Source of the DNA: Malassezia japonica | Lineage: Eukaryota; Basidiomycota; Malasseziomycetes; Malasseziales; Malasseziaceae | DNA: 64,000 bases | Direction: 5' to 3' | Assembly: GCF_029542785.1 (NCBI RefSeq) | Contig: NC_083370.1 | Span: forward strand, 1,920,001 to 1,984,000 | Shown: one piece after another, positions 32,459 through 43,560 of the stretch | How the letters are laid out: every line of letters starts with the position of its first letter | Numbering within the stretch: position 1 is the first letter of the stretch | Made by a program: the position numbers and the translations under genes | The notes under the pieces: model-generated | Databases searched by the model: none | What the model was told of the DNA's origin: nothing | The model's input: only the letters and a program-made list of their open reading frames with translations

Positions 32459-34030
32459 GCTGCCTTCGTTGCGGCGGAGCGTGCAGGCGGCCGTGCGGCC
32501 GGCGCGCGTGCGGTTTGCGCCGTCGCCGACGGGGTACTTGCACGTTGGTGGTCTGCGCACGGCACTGTTTAATTACCTGCTTGCGCGGAGCACGGGGGGC
32601 GTGTTTGTCTTGCGCATCGAAGACACCGACCAGACGCGCCTCGTGCCTGGCGCCGCCGACGCGCTGCAGCGCGCGCTCGACTGGACGGGCCTGTACTGCG
32701 ATGAAGGGCCGAGTCAGGGCGGCGCGTACGGGCCGTACGTGCAGTCGGAGCGCCTCGCCATCTACCGCAGCTACGCCGAGCGCCTGGTGCGCACGGAAAA
32801 AGCCTACCGCGACTTTCGGCCGCCAGCCGCGCGCGACGTTGCGGCGCGCACGTCGGCGCTGCTGCGTGAGGCGTACCTGCCTCCAGGCGAGGACGAGGCG
32901 CAGGAGCGTATGGCCAACGGCGAGTCGCACGTCGTCCGCCTCAGAATGGACCCTTCGCGCACCTTTTCGTATACAGACGGCGTCTATGGCCCTATGTCCT
33001 TCCGCCCCGATGCAATGGGCGGCGTGAGCGACGATCCGATCATTATGAAGAGCGACGGGTGGCCCACGTACCACCTCGCGAGCGTTGTCGACGATACCGA
33101 GATGGCCATCACGCACGTCCTCCGCGGCGAGGAGTGGCTGCCGTCCATGCCCAAGCACCTCGCGCTGTACGAGGCGATCGAGGCGCCGCCGCCGACGTTT
33201 GTGCACCTGCCGCTGCTCATCAATGCGGACGGCAGCAAGCTCTCGAAGCGTTCGGGCGACGTGCGTGTCGAGGACTACGAAAAGCGCGGCTTTGAGCCAG
33301 AAGCGCTTGTGAACCTCGTCGCGCTCACCGGGTACAACCACCAAGGCGAGTCAGAGGAGTCGGACGTGATGGGCCTCGCGCAGCTCGTGCGCCAGTTTGA
33401 CCTTGGGCGCATCTCGCACTCGCGCGCGACGCTGCCGACGGACAAGCTGCCGTTTCTGAACCGTCGGCACCTCGCCGCCAAGATGCAGGAGCCTGCGCGG
33501 CACGACGAGAACCTCGCGCGCCTGCGCCCCCTCTTTGCCGAGATCGGCGCAGGAGAGGCGAGTGCCGATGCACTGCTGCAGGCTGCGCTGCTGGGCTGCC
33601 AGCGCGTGGACACGATCGACGAGCTCCCCCAGAGCGTCGCTTACCTCTTTCGCGAGCCGCAGTGGGCCGACGAAGGCTGCCGGGCGTTCCGTGCGTCGGT
33701 GCCGACTGCATCGTTTGGTACGTTTCGAATCTCACACAGACGCCGTGCTGCATGGCGCCCAGGCGCTTTTTTCGGGTATCAGTGTATGGGACAAAACCAC
33801 GCTGCATGCCGCGCTGCAGCGCTGGATGAAGGAGCAGGTCGCGGCCAAGCTTGGTGGCGGCCGTGCCGCCGTCCAGAAAAGCCTGCGCATTGCGCTCAGT
33901 GGCCAAAAGGTACGTTGCCGTGCTCACGCAGGCCGGCCCGCCCGTCGCGGATATCGCGCACCTGCTCGGCAAAGAGCGTACGCTTGCGCGTCTCGTGGCT
34001 GCTGCCGCATGGGACGCAGCGCACCGCTGA
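32457..34030 (+). CDS. MSE1: Mitochondrial glutamyl-tRNA synthetase
   Basis: Exons 32457-33717, 33740-33909 and 33932-34030 (two 22-nt introns) encode 509 residues. The short N-terminus MLPSLRRSVQAAVRPARVRF is basic and presequence-like, then the class I signature FAPSPTGYLHVGGLRTALF and the second signature GSKLSKRSGD appear. It charges mitochondrial tRNAGlu, and in fungi often also tRNAGln before amidation. The last two exons restore a normal helical C-terminal domain (SLRIALSGQK then AGPPVADIAHLLGKER). No later Met can serve as start without cutting into the catalytic domain, so the overlap with the Lon start region is hard to avoid. Confidence 0.93.
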
Positions 34031-34033
34031 GGC

Positions 34034-34705
34034 TTAGGACCTCTGGCTGCTCTGCAGCGTATCGACCATCTCGCGGAACTGTGCAATGACCTCGGCCTCT
34101 TTCTTTGCGCGCTCTTCCGCCTGCTGCCGTAGATGACTGCGCTTGTCTTCTGCAGAGTATACCTGGCTCTCTTTGCGCTGGCGCACGGCGTCCATCGTGT
34201 CGTGTCGTGCTCCACTCATGACGTAGCCCGCTTTTTCGAGCGAGGCAATCTTGTCGCCCTCGTATCCAACCTCGCCGCGCCGCGGAATGCGCTTTCCGTC
34301 GCGGACGTACGCGGCCATCGCGGCGCCTTCGCCGGGCAAGAGACGATCGCCGTACAAAGGCGCGTCGTCCGGCATGGCCAGCGGCTGCGGGCCGATCTCT
34401 TCGTCGTGCGCTGTGTCTGGCGAGTGCGTGCGCCGGCGTGGCGACGCCTCCTTGCTCTGCGACCGTGAGCGGTGCCGGTGCCGGTGGTGCCGGTGGTGGC
34501 GGTGGTGTTTGTGACGGTGGTGCCGAGCACGGTCCTCGTCCTGCGCACGGTGCTCGTGTTTCTCGTCCTCGCTGTCCGACAGCGAGCGGGGCGGCGACGG
34601 GGGCCACACTACATAACTCCCTTGCTCTCGCAGGCGTATCCTCTCCTCGACACGCTCCTTCGCGCGTTCGTCGCCCGCCGCCTGGGCGCCGGTCGTGCTC
34701 GCCAT
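34034..34705 (-). CDS. NKAP-family nuclear protein
   Basis: One exon encodes 223 residues. The C-terminal half is the NKAP/SynMuv domain: [47 protein letters not shown] and [17 protein letters not shown]. The N-terminal half contains a His/Arg tract (34461-34530) followed by [14 protein letters not shown], an RS-like segment common in splicing-associated nuclear proteins. In metazoans NKAP acts in transcription repression and splicing. The ATG at 34705 is preferred; an in-frame ATG at 34828 would add 41 residues without family similarity. Its stop lies 3 bp from that of the GluRS gene. Confidence 0.85.
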   Translation of the reverse strand: MASTTGAQAAGDERAKERVEERIRLREQGSYVVWPPSPPRSLSDSEDEKHEHRAQDEDRARHHRHKHHRHHRHHRHRHRSRSQSKEASPRRRTHSPDTAHDEEIGPQPLAMPDDAPLYGDRLLPGEGAAMAAYVRDGKRIPRRGEVGYEGDKIASLEKAGYVMSGARHDTMDAVRQRKESQVYSAEDKRSHLRQQAEERAKKEAEVIAQFREMVDTLQSSQRS

Positions 34706-34902
34706 ACGCTGCGGCCAAGCGTTGCACGTGACTGTACGAAGTTGCGTCGGCGTCGGCGTGTCGTAACGCTTGGACAACCGTTGCGTGCTGTGCTGAACCG
34801 AGATCTGCGCAGCTGTTTGATGATACATTCCCGAACCATTCTAGCTTTACTATCGACGCCTTCGCCGATTACCCGACGTACCAAGCCCCCCTTTTAAACA
34901 TT
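34706..34902. promoter_or_regulatory. Divergent NKAP / eIF5 promoter
   Basis: CACGTG is present at 34725-34730, 20 bp upstream of the NKAP ATG. The eIF5 side ends in a proposed 5'-UTR intron. Confidence 0.4.
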
Positions 34903-34924
34903 GTACGTGGCGGGACTAACGCAG
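34903..34924 (+). other. Putative 22-nt intron in the 5' UTR of TIF5
   Basis: The 22 bases start GTACGT and end CTAACGCAG, identical in layout to the coding introns. The acceptor is 4 bp before the TIF5 ATG. A TAA in the frame just upstream means it cannot extend the coding sequence, so it would be a leader intron. Confidence 0.6.
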
Positions 34925-34928
34925 CACG

Positions 34929-36267
34929 ATGACGATTGTGAACATCCGCCGTGACGTAGACGACAAGTTCTACCGCTACCGCATGCCTCTGCTGGAGATC
35001 AAGATCGAGGGAAGGGGTAATGGTATCAAGACGGTGGTGCCCAACATGTCCGACATCGCCCGCGCTTTGAGCCGCCCCCCGTCGTGTACGTCGTGTGACT
35101 GACTCAGACCCCACCAAGTACTTTGGCTGCGAGCTCGGCGCGCAGACCGTGATTGATGAAAAGGGCGACCGTTACATTGTGAATGGTGCTCACGATGCGA
35201 ACCGCCTGCGCGAGCTCCTCGATGGCTTCATCGACAAGTTTGTCCTGTGCGGCGAATGCAAGAACCCCGAGACGGATCTCAAGATCCGCGACGGCGACAT
35301 TCTGCGCGACTGCAAGGCGTGCGGTAAGCGCACCTATGTCGACATGCGCCACAAGCTGACGACCTTTATCAGCAAGAACCCTCCGCCGAAGCGCGCCAAG
35401 GGCACCAAGGGCGCCGGCGCCGCCTCGGGCCAGACGGTCGGTGCCGGAGACGAGGGCGAGGACGGCGGGAGCGACGACGAGCTCACGCGCCGCATTGCCG
35501 CCGAGGCGCAGAACATCCCGACTGCCGAGCAGCGCGCCGCCGACAAAAACGTCGACGAGGACTGGTCGGTGGACACCTCGGAGGCGGCCGTCGCTGCGCG
35601 TGTCAAGGCGCTCGAGGGCTCGATGAGCAATGTCCTGTCGATCGATGACGAGGAGGAAGACGATGAGTCTTCGCCCTACTCGCAGCTCGGTACGTGGATC
35701 CTCGAGACGCGCGAGGCGGGCAATGCGCTCGGCGCCGCCGAGGTCTACCGCAAGGCGCAGGAGCTCGGCATCGAGAAGAAGCACAAGACGCTCCAGGTAC
35801 TCTTCCAGGCGCTCTTTGACGACAAGGCGCCGCAGCAGGTCGACCAGTACGCGCCGATGCTCGTCAAGATGGTCACCTCGGAGAAGCACCAAAAGGCCAT
35901 GCTCGGCGGTATCGAGCGCCTTGCGGGTCTTCAGCATCCCTCGCTTGTTCCGAACGGTGTCCCGAAGCTGCTCATGGGTCTGTACCAGATCGATGTGCTT
36001 GACGAGGAAATCGCGCGCCAGTGGGGCACGCACGTCTCGAAGAAGTACGTCGACAAAGAGACCTCGAAGCGCGTGCGCAAGGCCGCTGCTCCTTTCCTCG
36101 AGTGGCTTGACCAGGCCGACAGCGACGATGAGGACGACGGCGAGGACGACGACGAGGACGACGGCGAGGATGACGGCGACGAGGATGGCGACGAGGACGA
36201 GGACGCGGCCGGCGACGCGGCCGGCGACGCCTACCAAAAAGGCGACAGCGACCTCGACGACTTGTAG
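34929..36267 (+). CDS. TIF5: Translation initiation factor eIF5
   Basis: Exons 34929-35085 and 35108-36267 (22-nt intron) encode 438 residues. The N-terminal GAP domain shows [20 protein letters not shown], with the catalytic Arg near residue 15 of the known family, and [24 protein letters not shown] and a CGEC...CKACG zinc ribbon (~105-130). A W2/HEAT domain occupies ~200-390. The tail after residue ~398 is almost pure Asp/Glu/Gly. eIF5 stimulates GTP hydrolysis by eIF2 at start-codon recognition and scaffolds the 43S complex. The intron joins NRPPS-like text to YPTKYFG, exactly as in the family. Confidence 0.96.
36121..36230 (+). repeat. GAC/GAG trinucleotide-rich tract in TIF5
   Basis: A nearly uninterrupted run of GAC, GAG and GGC codons encodes the acidic eIF5 tail. 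It ends with two copies of the nonamer GCGGCCGGCGAC-type unit encoding A-A-G-D. Such tracts are prone to length change. Confidence 0.75.
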
Positions 36268-36296
36268 GTCTTTTTAGTCATCACCACGCCTGGACC

Positions 36297-37057
36297 ATGG
36301 CCGGGGCTTGGCCGCAGGGAACGGCGCCGTGGGCGTCGTCGTATACGCTCGGCGCGCCGCGCCAGGCACATAGCACGGGCACCTATGCACTCCCTGCGTC
36401 TGTCGAGGACGTGCGGCCTGCCACAATTCCCGATATCCTCGAGCGGCCGCGCGACAAGACACGCGCCAGCGAAGTGAGCACCAGCGCGCTCCAGTTCCTC
36501 TTTGCCGAGATGGTCGCCTACGCACAGCTGCACGTCTCGGGAATCGCCGAGTTTGAGCGGCTGCTGAGCACGATGGGCATGCGGGTGGGCCAGCGCGCGC
36601 TGATCCTCCTCGCGCACCGCCGCGAGACGAGCACGAACCCCAAAAAGCCGCGGCGCGAGACGCGCCTCTTGCCCACGCTACTCTGGGTGCACTCGACGCT
36701 GTGGAAGGCGGTTTTTGGCATGCAGGCTGATAACCTTGAGCGCAGCACGGAAGAGGGGCGCAGCGACGAATGTAGGTCGTTCTACTGACGCAGACATGAT
36801 CTCGACCAACGACCCCCTCTTTTCGCGCGGCATCTCGATTCCCAAAGAGATGACGCAGCTGAGTGTCGAGGCGTTTGCGGCCGGCATTGTCGAGGGCGCC
36901 CTCGAAGGGCTTGGATTCGTACGTCGCCTACCTCACACAGCCCGCACGCGTCACGGCGCACGGCGTGCCGACGCCCCAGCATCCACACCGTACAACGATC
37001 CTCATCAAGCTCGAAAAGAGCGTGATGGAGCGCGAGGCGACGATGGGTGGACCGTAG
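36297..37057 (+). CDS. TRS31: TRAPP complex subunit Trs31/TRAPPC5
   Basis: Exons 36297-36771, 36794-36918 and 36941-37057 encode 238 residues over two 22-nt introns. Family blocks are ILERPRDKT, EVSTSALQFLFAEMVAYAQ, GMRVGQRALILLAHRRE, LWKAVFGMQADNLE, then EYMISTNDPL (restored by the first splice) and FAAGIVEGALEGLGFPARVTAH (restored by the second). Trs31 belongs to the TRAPP core that activates Ypt1 and tethers ER-to-Golgi vesicles. A 40-residue low-complexity N-terminus precedes the domain. Confidence 0.92.
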
Positions 37058-37070
37058 GTGGTATATAGAG

Positions 37071-40000
37071 CTATGGCTCATCGTGCTGATAGTAGCTGTG
37101 GAACATGGGCTCGCTGCGGAGCATCGGGAGCTGGTCCATCACCTGGTATACATGCAAGAATAGCTGGGGGAAACGGCGCGCAAAGAACTGCAAAAAACCT
37201 TCCGGCATAGGGCTCAGCTGCTTCTTCAGCTGAGGCTGCATATCTTGGAAGTGGTGTTTCTTGTTGCGTATGACACGCAGTAGGTCCTGGACGCTCGCCG
37301 CGTCGTACTTGCGGAAGCGGCCGACGTCGTCCAGGAACGCACGGTCGAAACGCTTGCGCCAGTCGGCACCGATCACTGCCGCCGCGTCCTTCTCGAGGAG
37401 GAGGAGCGCGGCGGCAGGCGGCTCGCGCTCGAGCGTCTCGAAGCGGTCGCTCACATCTTGCAAAAAGCTCAGGCGGCGCTGTGCATTCCAAAAGAAGGGG
37501 TGCTGCGCGACACGCTCGGCGGACGGCCGCTGCGCGGCATCGCGCGCAATCATGTTTTGGATGAGCGCTTGGGCCTCGATCGTGTCGTCGCACGTCGCCT
37601 CCAGCGCGGAAAGGTCAAAGTGCTGCTGCAAGATATGCATCTCGCGCTCGTACTGCGTCCCGAACGGATGTGCGCCACCCGTGAGCATGTAGAATGCGAC
37701 ACAGCCCAGCGAAAAGATGTCGACGGCGCGCGTCAGTCGCGCGCTCTCGTCCGACTCGGCCGCAAGCGCGGCGCGGTGGCCTTGGAGGACCTCGGGCGCG
37801 CGCCAACCCACCGTGCCGCCGGGCTGGTTGACCGACTGCGAAAAGCTGCTCTGCGCCACGCCGTCCATGCGCTTCGAAAGACCAAAGTCGGACAGGAGCA
37901 TCCGGAGCTTGTTCTGCCCGGTGAGCGTCACGAGGATATTTTGCGGTTTAATGTCGCGGTGCACAATCGAAAGAGAATGCAGATGCTGCAGGCCAGCTGT
38001 GATCTGCTTAAACGCATTGCGCGGCTCCAGCAGCGGCGCGTGCGCGGAAAACTCGAGGGGGCGCTCGACGAGGTCCGCAAGGCTCGCAGGGCACTGCTCG
38101 AGAGCAATGTACAGAAAGTTGGGTGTCAGCTCCTGGCAAAAGTAGCGGATCACGTTGGGGTGGTTGTCCGCCGACTGCAGGAGCGACACTTCTTTCGACG
38201 CCATCTGCACAAAATCGCGCAGGAGACGCTTGACAGCCACGGCGCGGCCCTGGAACGTGCCGCGGAAGACTACCGTACCGCTCGAGCCGTAGCCAAGGAC
38301 ATCGTCCGAGATCTGGAGCGACGAAGGAGGAATCTCGGCGCCACCCGGCGTCGTGAGCGGACCGGGGTGCGGCTCCTGGCTGCTCGAGTCGGGGCGGCGG
38401 GGGCCGGGCGACTGCCGCGCAAGCACCGCCGCACCGGCGCGCTTGCCGCGGCGGCGCCGGCGGCGCTTGGGGTCGTCGTCCGACGGCGCAGGCTGCGCCT
38501 CGTCGTCCGACTCGGCCTCGGGCGACGGCTCGTCGGCCTTGGCACTCGTCTCGCCCGCCGCCTCGGCGCCGGGCTGGGGAGGCACGGGCTCTTTCGCCGT
38601 TGTGTCGCCTGCCTCTGCGCCGTCCTGTGCCTGCTTCGCAGCGAGCTCTTTTTCGTCGCGCTCTTTTTCCTTGGCCCTTTCCTCGCGCTCCTTCTTTGCC
38701 TTGGCTTTTTCCTCCTCGTCAAAGCGCAGTGTGTCCGTGTTGAGGATCAAAGGCGTGCGGTCCTTGCGGATCTCGATGATGCCCCGCACAATGACAAAGA
38801 GAAGCAGCGCCGCGCCGAGCACGCGCATCAGCAGCAGCCCCGGCGCATCGAGCCAGCCCTTGTCGGCCTCGGCAGGCGGCGCGCCGAGCAGCGGCACGTA
38901 CTCTCGGAAACCAGGGTCCAGCAGCGGTACGCGGTTCGGGTCAGGGAGGTTCGGCACCTCGTAGCCGCCGACCCACGGCTGGAGCTTGGTATCGGCACCA
39001 CGTAGCGTGCCTTTGGTGACGGCCGCGGGCGTGGTGAGCTCGACCAGAGGATAGCGTGTGCGCCCCAGGGCATACAGGCTGCCGTCCGGCGACACGCCGA
39101 CGTACGCCGACGGGGCGAGTGCCGCAACGTCCGGCCGCTGCTGTTCGACGATCTGTGCGAGGATCCCCGGCGGATGCGGCACAATCACGGGCTGCAGGAG
39201 CGGCGTGTCGAGCGCCGCTGTCGGCGGCACAAAGATCACGTCAAAGATGTCGACGACCGTCGCATTCAGCGTGCGCTTCCATAGGACTGGGGGCATGGGA
39301 GGCACAGCGTGACGGCCCGGCTTTTTCACGTCACGCAGGTCAAAACACACCAGCGAGTTGTCCTCGGGCGCAGCGAGCATGCCCCGCTTGTCGAGCTGTC
39401 CCGCGTGTTGTGCCCAGAGCTCGGCCATGTCTTTGTCGGCAGAGTTGGGAGCGTAGACCGAGTAGTGCAAGGTCTGGAGCGCATCCGGCACATTGCGTAC
39501 GTGCACCGCGAGCGTGTAGTCCGTTCGCCCGATGTACACCCACGGCGACTCGATCGCGTCAAACTCGGCGCTGCGCTCGCCCTGGCGCGCGTGTGCAAAC
39601 GCGAGCGGCCCCGGGCGGTCGTAGGCGTGTGCGTCCTTTGCGTCAAACACGGTTCCGATCGTGCCGGTAAATACGTTGAGCTCGACAAGGCGTGTGTGCT
39701 TTTCTGCGACAAATATGCGCGTGTCGTCGCTGCTCAGCGAGAATGGGCTCATGGCGACGAGCTCAGGGAGAGAAAACGGCATTTTTTCGAGCTGCGGCCG
39801 CATTTCGCCGTGCTCAGAGCGCATGCGCAAGACATACAAATCGCCACCCGACGAGGGCTCAACGATATAAATGCCGCTGCCCTGCAGCGCGTGCAGCGCC
39901 GCGGGGTCGTCGCCGGCCAGCGCTTCGGCCGCGAGGTCTTCGAGGGACCGCTGCCGCGCGCCGTACGACGACGCAACGAGCGGGTGCAGCAGGTCACTCG

Positions 40001-40256
40001 TATTTGCCTGCAGGTTCCACAGCGCGGCGCCCGTCGTGCGGTCGATGCCGCTGAGCCCGCCGTCGACAGACGTAGCGAGCACGACATTTGACAGCTCGAG
40101 ATCCAAGAGGTGTGACGGGTCCGCCGGTAAGCGAGTGTATGGAATACGTAGGTCCTGGTGTGCGAGGTCATGCGCGCTATGCGCGCGCGCGCCGAGCGCT
40201 ACCACGCTCGCGGCCAGCGCGACAGCGCGCCATGCCCACCGCAGCCGCACGCGCAT
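37071..40256 (-). CDS. IRE1: ER stress sensor kinase/endoribonuclease IRE1
   Basis: One exon encodes 1061 residues. A signal peptide ([20 protein letters not shown]) leads into a beta-propeller-like lumenal domain (~35-440) with PQQ-type repeats such as [19 protein letters not shown] transmembrane helix lies near 471-495. After a Lys/Glu-rich and RRRRRRGKR linker comes the kinase, with [15 protein letters not shown] (Lys ~674), [11 protein letters not shown] and SDFGLSK. The KEN RNase domain (~920-1061) retains [23 protein letters not shown], including the Tyr, Arg, Asn and His positions used for catalysis. Misfolded proteins would trigger non-conventional splicing of a HAC1/XBP1-type mRNA. 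The ATG at 40256 is the first that yields a signal peptide. Confidence 0.95.
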   Translation of the reverse strand: MRVRLRWAWRAVALAASVVALGARAHSAHDLAHQDLRIPYTRLPADPSHLLDLELSNVVLATSVDGGLSGIDRTTGAALWNLQANTSDLLHPLVASSYGARQRSLEDLAAEALAGDDPAALHALQGSGIYIVEPSSGGDLYVLRMRSEHGEMRPQLEKMPFSLPELVAMSPFSLSSDDTRIFVAEKHTRLVELNVFTGTIGTVFDAKDAHAYDRPGPLAFAHARQGERSAEFDAIESPWVYIGRTDYTLAVHVRNVPDALQTLHYSVYAPNSADKDMAELWAQHAGQLDKRGMLAAPEDNSLVCFDLRDVKKPGRHAVPPMPPVLWKRTLNATVVDIFDVIFVPPTAALDTPLLQPVIVPHPPGILAQIVEQQRPDVAALAPSAYVGVSPDGSLYALGRTRYPLVELTTPAAVTKGTLRGADTKLQPWVGGYEVPNLPDPNRVPLLDPGFREYVPLLGAPPAEADKGWLDAPGLLLMRVLGAALLLFVIVRGIIEIRKDRTPLILNTDTLRFDEEEKAKAKKEREERAKEKERDEKELAAKQAQDGAEAGDTTAKEPVPPQPGAEAAGETSAKADEPSPEAESDDEAQPAPSDDDPKRRRRRRGKRAGAAVLARQSPGPRRPDSSSQEPHPGPLTTPGGAEIPPSSLQISDDVLGYGSSGTVVFRGTFQGRAVAVKRLLRDFVQMASKEVSLLQSADNHPNVIRYFCQELTPNFLYIALEQCPASLADLVERPLEFSAHAPLLEPRNAFKQITAGLQHLHSLSIVHRDIKPQNILVTLTGQNKLRMLLSDFGLSKRMDGVAQSSFSQSVNQPGGTVGWRAPEVLQGHRAALAAESDESARLTRAVDIFSLGCVAFYMLTGGAHPFGTQYEREMHILQQHFDLSALEATCDDTIEAQALIQNMIARDAAQRPSAERVAQHPFFWNAQRRLSFLQDVSDRFETLEREPPAAALLLLEKDAAAVIGADWRKRFDRAFLDDVGRFRKYDAASVQDLLRVIRNKKHHFQDMQPQLKKQLSPMPEGFLQFFARRFPQLFLHVYQVMDQLPMLRSEPMFHSYYQHDEP

Positions 40257-40307
40257 CGTCGCCCATGCACAGGGGTTCCACGTGTCTGCCACGTGTCTCG
40301 TACAACC
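40257..40307. promoter_or_regulatory. Divergent IRE1 / GET3 promoter with two CACGTG boxes
   Basis: This 51-bp gap holds CACGTG at 40279-40284 and 40290-40295. It joins two genes of ER homeostasis. Confidence 0.45.
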
Positions 40308-41319
40308 ATGGCGGCGGTCATTGAGGATGCGCAGCCCGCGACGCTGCAGAGCATTGTGGACCAGAAGACGCTAAAGTGGGTCTTTTGTGGTGGTAAGGGT
40401 GGTGTCGGCAAGACCACGACGTCGTGCGCGCTTGCGATCCAGCTCGCCAAGGTGCGCGAGAGCGTGCTGCTGATTTCCACCGACCCCGCGCACAACCTGT
40501 CCGATGCCTTTGGCCAGAAGTTTGGCCGCGAGGCGGCCAAGGTGAACGGCTTTGACAACCTGAGTGCGATGGAGATCGATCCGACGAGCAGCATGCAGGA
40601 GATGATCGAGCAGTGTACGTCACACGACTAACGCAGCCGAGCAACAGGGCGGTGCGATGGCGCCCTTTATGCAGGATCTCGCCTTTGCGATCCCGGGTGT
40701 AGACGAGGCGATGGGATTTGCCGAGATCATGAAGCTCGTCAAGTCGATGGAGTACAGTGTGGTGGTGTTTGACACGGCGCCGACCGGCCACACGCTGCGC
40801 TTCCTGTCCTTCCCGTCGGTGCTCGAGAAGGCGCTGGCCAAGTTTAGCTCGTTTGGCAAGAGCCTCGGCCCGATGTTCTCGCAGCTGTCTGGCATGATGG
40901 GCGGCGGCGCTGGCTCGCAGGAGGACATGTTTGCGAAGCTCGAGTCAATGCGGCAGGTCATCACCGAGGTCAACACGCAGTTCAAAGACGCGTCCAAGAC
41001 GACCTTTGTGTGTGTGTGCATTGCCGAGTTCCTTTCGCTCTACGAGACGGAGCGCCTGATCCAGGAGCTGACGCAGTACGACATCGACACCCACGCGATT
41101 GTCTGCAACCAGCTGCTCTACCCTCCCCCGGGTTCGAGCTGCGAACATTGCCGTGTGCGCAAGGCGATGCAGGAGAAGTACGTCCACGAGATGATGGATC
41201 TGTACGCGGAGGACTTTAATGTCGTCAAGGTGCCCCTCCTTACCGAGGAGGTGCGTGGCCCGGCCAAGCTCGAGGCGCTCTCGCAGTATCTCATGACGCC
41301 GTACGAGCCGCCTAAGTAG
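40308..41319 (+). CDS. GET3: Guided-entry ATPase Get3 (TRC40/ArsA family)
   Basis: Exons 40308-40614 and 40637-41319 (22-nt intron) encode 329 residues. The deviant P-loop reads [12 protein letters not shown], switch [11 protein letters not shown], switch [12 protein letters not shown], and the dimer-bridging zinc motif CxxC appears as SSCEHC. The Met-rich segment [13 protein letters not shown] belongs to the client-binding groove. Get3 delivers tail-anchored proteins to the ER receptor Get1/Get2. Splicing restores [19 protein letters not shown]. The stop lies 1 bp from the stop of the opposing NAT3 gene. Confidence 0.96.
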
Positions 41320-41320
41320 T

Positions 41321-41964
41321 CTATACGCCAGGATGTACGTAGGGTGGGAAGATGGTCGCCCTGTGTTAGCACACGTACGTACTCGGGCCGCACGACGACA
41401 TTGCGCCCATTCTTGCGCACCGTCTGCCCCTTGGCGTCGCGGGGAAGCGGCTTGCGCATGTCTGTGTGAGCAGAACGACGTACCGAATCCGTCTTCCATC
41501 GCCCCGGGCGCGCTCCCGCGGTAGTATGCATGGACTTTGCGGTAGACAGAGTAGCCCCGCTTCTCGTACATGCCCACCGCCTTTTCGTTCGAGGGACGCA
41601 CGAACAAATCGACAAAGTACGCGTGGTATACGTGCTCCGAGACCACCTCGAAAAAGTCCATCAGCATCTGTGCGACGCCCAGGCGGCGGTACTCGGGCGC
41701 GACGGTGACCGCCGTGACGTGCCCGTGGAGCGTCATCTCCTCCGCAGACGCACGCCCTTTCGCAGGGACACGCCCTTCGGTCTTGCCGAGCACGTAGCCC
41801 ATCATCCGGTCCGAGTGCGCGGCCACCGCAGAGAGCGCCATGTCCGGCCATTGTGCCAGGTAGTTTAGGTAGAATCCATTGCTATACGTCTCCGTCCAGT
41901 TGTCCATATTCACATTGTTGAACGCAAAGAGGTCAGCCGCCGCAAACGGCCGCACGGTCGTCAT
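41321..41964 (-). CDS. NAT3: NatB N-terminal acetyltransferase catalytic subunit
   Basis: Exons 41484-41964, 41383-41461 and 41321-41360 encode 199 residues over two 22-nt introns. The GNAT core shows NNVNMDNWTETY, the acetyl-CoA loop VAPEYRRLGVAQMLM, VDLFVRPSNEKAVGMYEKRGY and VYRKVHAYY, as in Naa20. The second exon reads DMRKPLPRD, the conserved C-terminal element. NatB acetylates N-termini starting Met-Asp, Met-Glu, Met-Asn or Met-Gln. The second intron begins GTACGTACGT, giving two overlapping donors; only the first (22-nt) keeps a short tail that stops before GET3. Confidence 0.9.
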
Positions 41965-42008
41965 GCTGGAAAGGGGCCAAATTCGCCCAACCGACTCCTC
42001 CACATACC
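41965..42008. promoter_or_regulatory. 44-bp divergent promoter NAT3 / UVRAG-like
   Basis: The two ATGs are 44 bp apart. No CACGTG or ACGCGT is visible. Confidence 0.35.
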
Positions 42009-43509
42009 ATGGCAGCCGCTCACCGCCGCCTGGCGAACGTCGCGGCGGTGCATGTGCGCAACCTGGAGGTGGACGAGGAGGTGGATGCAGCATCGATCCA
42101 CGGGGCGCGGCGTGCCTCGACGTCTTTCTCGGCGTACACACCGTCGGTGCGCAGCGCGCATATGATGCAGGAGCACGACAGCGTCGTCTCGTGCTTTGTC
42201 TCGCTCCGGCGACCGGGCGGCGTGCCGTTCTATGTCACGCCGCCCTCGGCCGCCGGGCGCCACGCCTCCTGGGGCGAATATACCAGCCCGCCTATCCGGC
42301 CGGCAGACGACTTTGCGGCGTGGGCGTGGCCCGCGGACGAGCCGACGCTGCTCGTGGGCCTCTACGCACGCAACCACGGCTCGCGGCCCGAGCCGTGGCA
42401 GTGTCTGTGGGAGACCGAGGTCGACCTGCACACGCTCCCGTCGCGCGGGGGGCAGCTCGGCGCGATCGGCGACGCGCGCGACAACGTCGTGTACCTCGGC
42501 CTGCACTCGACCGACGACGACGGCCAGCTCGAATACGTCGCCGTGGACGGGCTCGCGACACACGAGCCAGACGTCGAAGAGGCAGGCCGCCGCGCCATGC
42601 TCCTGTCGATGGTCGAGACGCAGATGAAGCGCAGCTATACCCTGCCGCAGGCGTGCTCTTTGGTGCACATCCAAGGCGACCTCGCTTCTCTTCAGCAAAC
42701 GCAGCACGCGCTTGCTGCGCGGTGCGGCGGCGCGCTATCGGACGACACGGCGCTCTGCCGCAAGCGGCGGCAGCTCGAGACTCGGCACGCCGCCAAGGAC
42801 CTGCGCCGCACGCTGCAGCGCCGCAAGGACGAGCTGAGCGAAGCGCACACCACGCTCGTCCAGACGCGGCTCGCGCTCCAGCAGCGGCGCGAACACCTTG
42901 CACACGGGAGCACGCTGCTGCGCGAGACGCAGGCGCGGCGCACAGCCGCCGCATCGTCGGCCGCCGAGCAACGGTACGTACATCATCTAATCCAGGGACC
43001 GCCTCGCGGATCTGCAGCGTATGATCCAGCAACACCGCACGCGCCTCATGCGCGAGCTCGAGTTTATCTATCCTATCCAGCTCGAGGATGCGCGCGCGCT
43101 GCTCTATTCCATTGCGGGCCTCGCGCTGCCGAACGGCGTGGCGACGACGCACCCCAAATCCGGCGCGCTCGTGCACAAGACGCACCTCGAGGACACGGCG
43201 TCGGCGCTCGCGCTTGTTGCGCAGATCGTTCTCCTCGCGAGTACCTACCTGCACACCAGCCTGCACTATTCTCTGCGCGCGATCGGCAGCCGCGCCGTGG
43301 TGCAGGATGGGATCAGTGTCATGTCGGGCCCCCGCACCTTTGCGCTGTACGGAAAAGGCACCGAGCCGTACCGCTACGAGTACGGTGTCTTTTTACTCAA
43401 CAAGGACATTGAGCAGCTGATGATGGCGCACGGCGTGCCGGTGCTGGACCTGCGCAACACGCTGCCGAACGTGAAGAATTTGCTGGTGACGCTCGCCGCC
43501 GCCCCATGA
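42009..43509 (+). CDS. VPS38: UVRAG/Vps38-like PI3-kinase complex subunit
   Basis: Exons 42009-42973 and 42996-43509 (22-nt intron) encode 492 residues. A C2-like N-terminal region (~60-190) is followed by a coiled coil at ~230-345 (RRQLETRHAAKDLRRTLQ...). The C-terminal BARA-like domain has LEFIYPIQLEDARALLYSIAGLALP and the hallmark ending VFLLNKDIEQLM then LRNTLPNVKNLLVTL. This matches the UVRAG/Atg14 superfamily. The C2-like N-terminus argues for UVRAG/Vps38, the endosomal subunit of the Vps34 complex, rather than Atg14, which has an N-terminal Cys-rich zinc motif that is missing here. Confidence 0.82.
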
Positions 43510-43560
43510 TACACACCTCCATACCCTCCATAGCCGTGACGCGTCTTGACGCGCTTCTTT
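43510..43560 (+). promoter_or_regulatory. CDC45 upstream gap with MluI cell-cycle box
   Basis: This 51-bp tandem gap contains ACGCGT at 43539-43544, with a near-copy (GACGCGC) starting at 43548, directly before the CDC45 ATG. ACGCGT is the MBF site found upstream of fungal G1/S genes. Confidence 0.5.

Noticed and set aside
34706..34828. A longer NKAP-family protein starting at 34828
   Set aside because: The extra 41 residues show no family similarity and would absorb the CACGTG-bearing divergent promoter.
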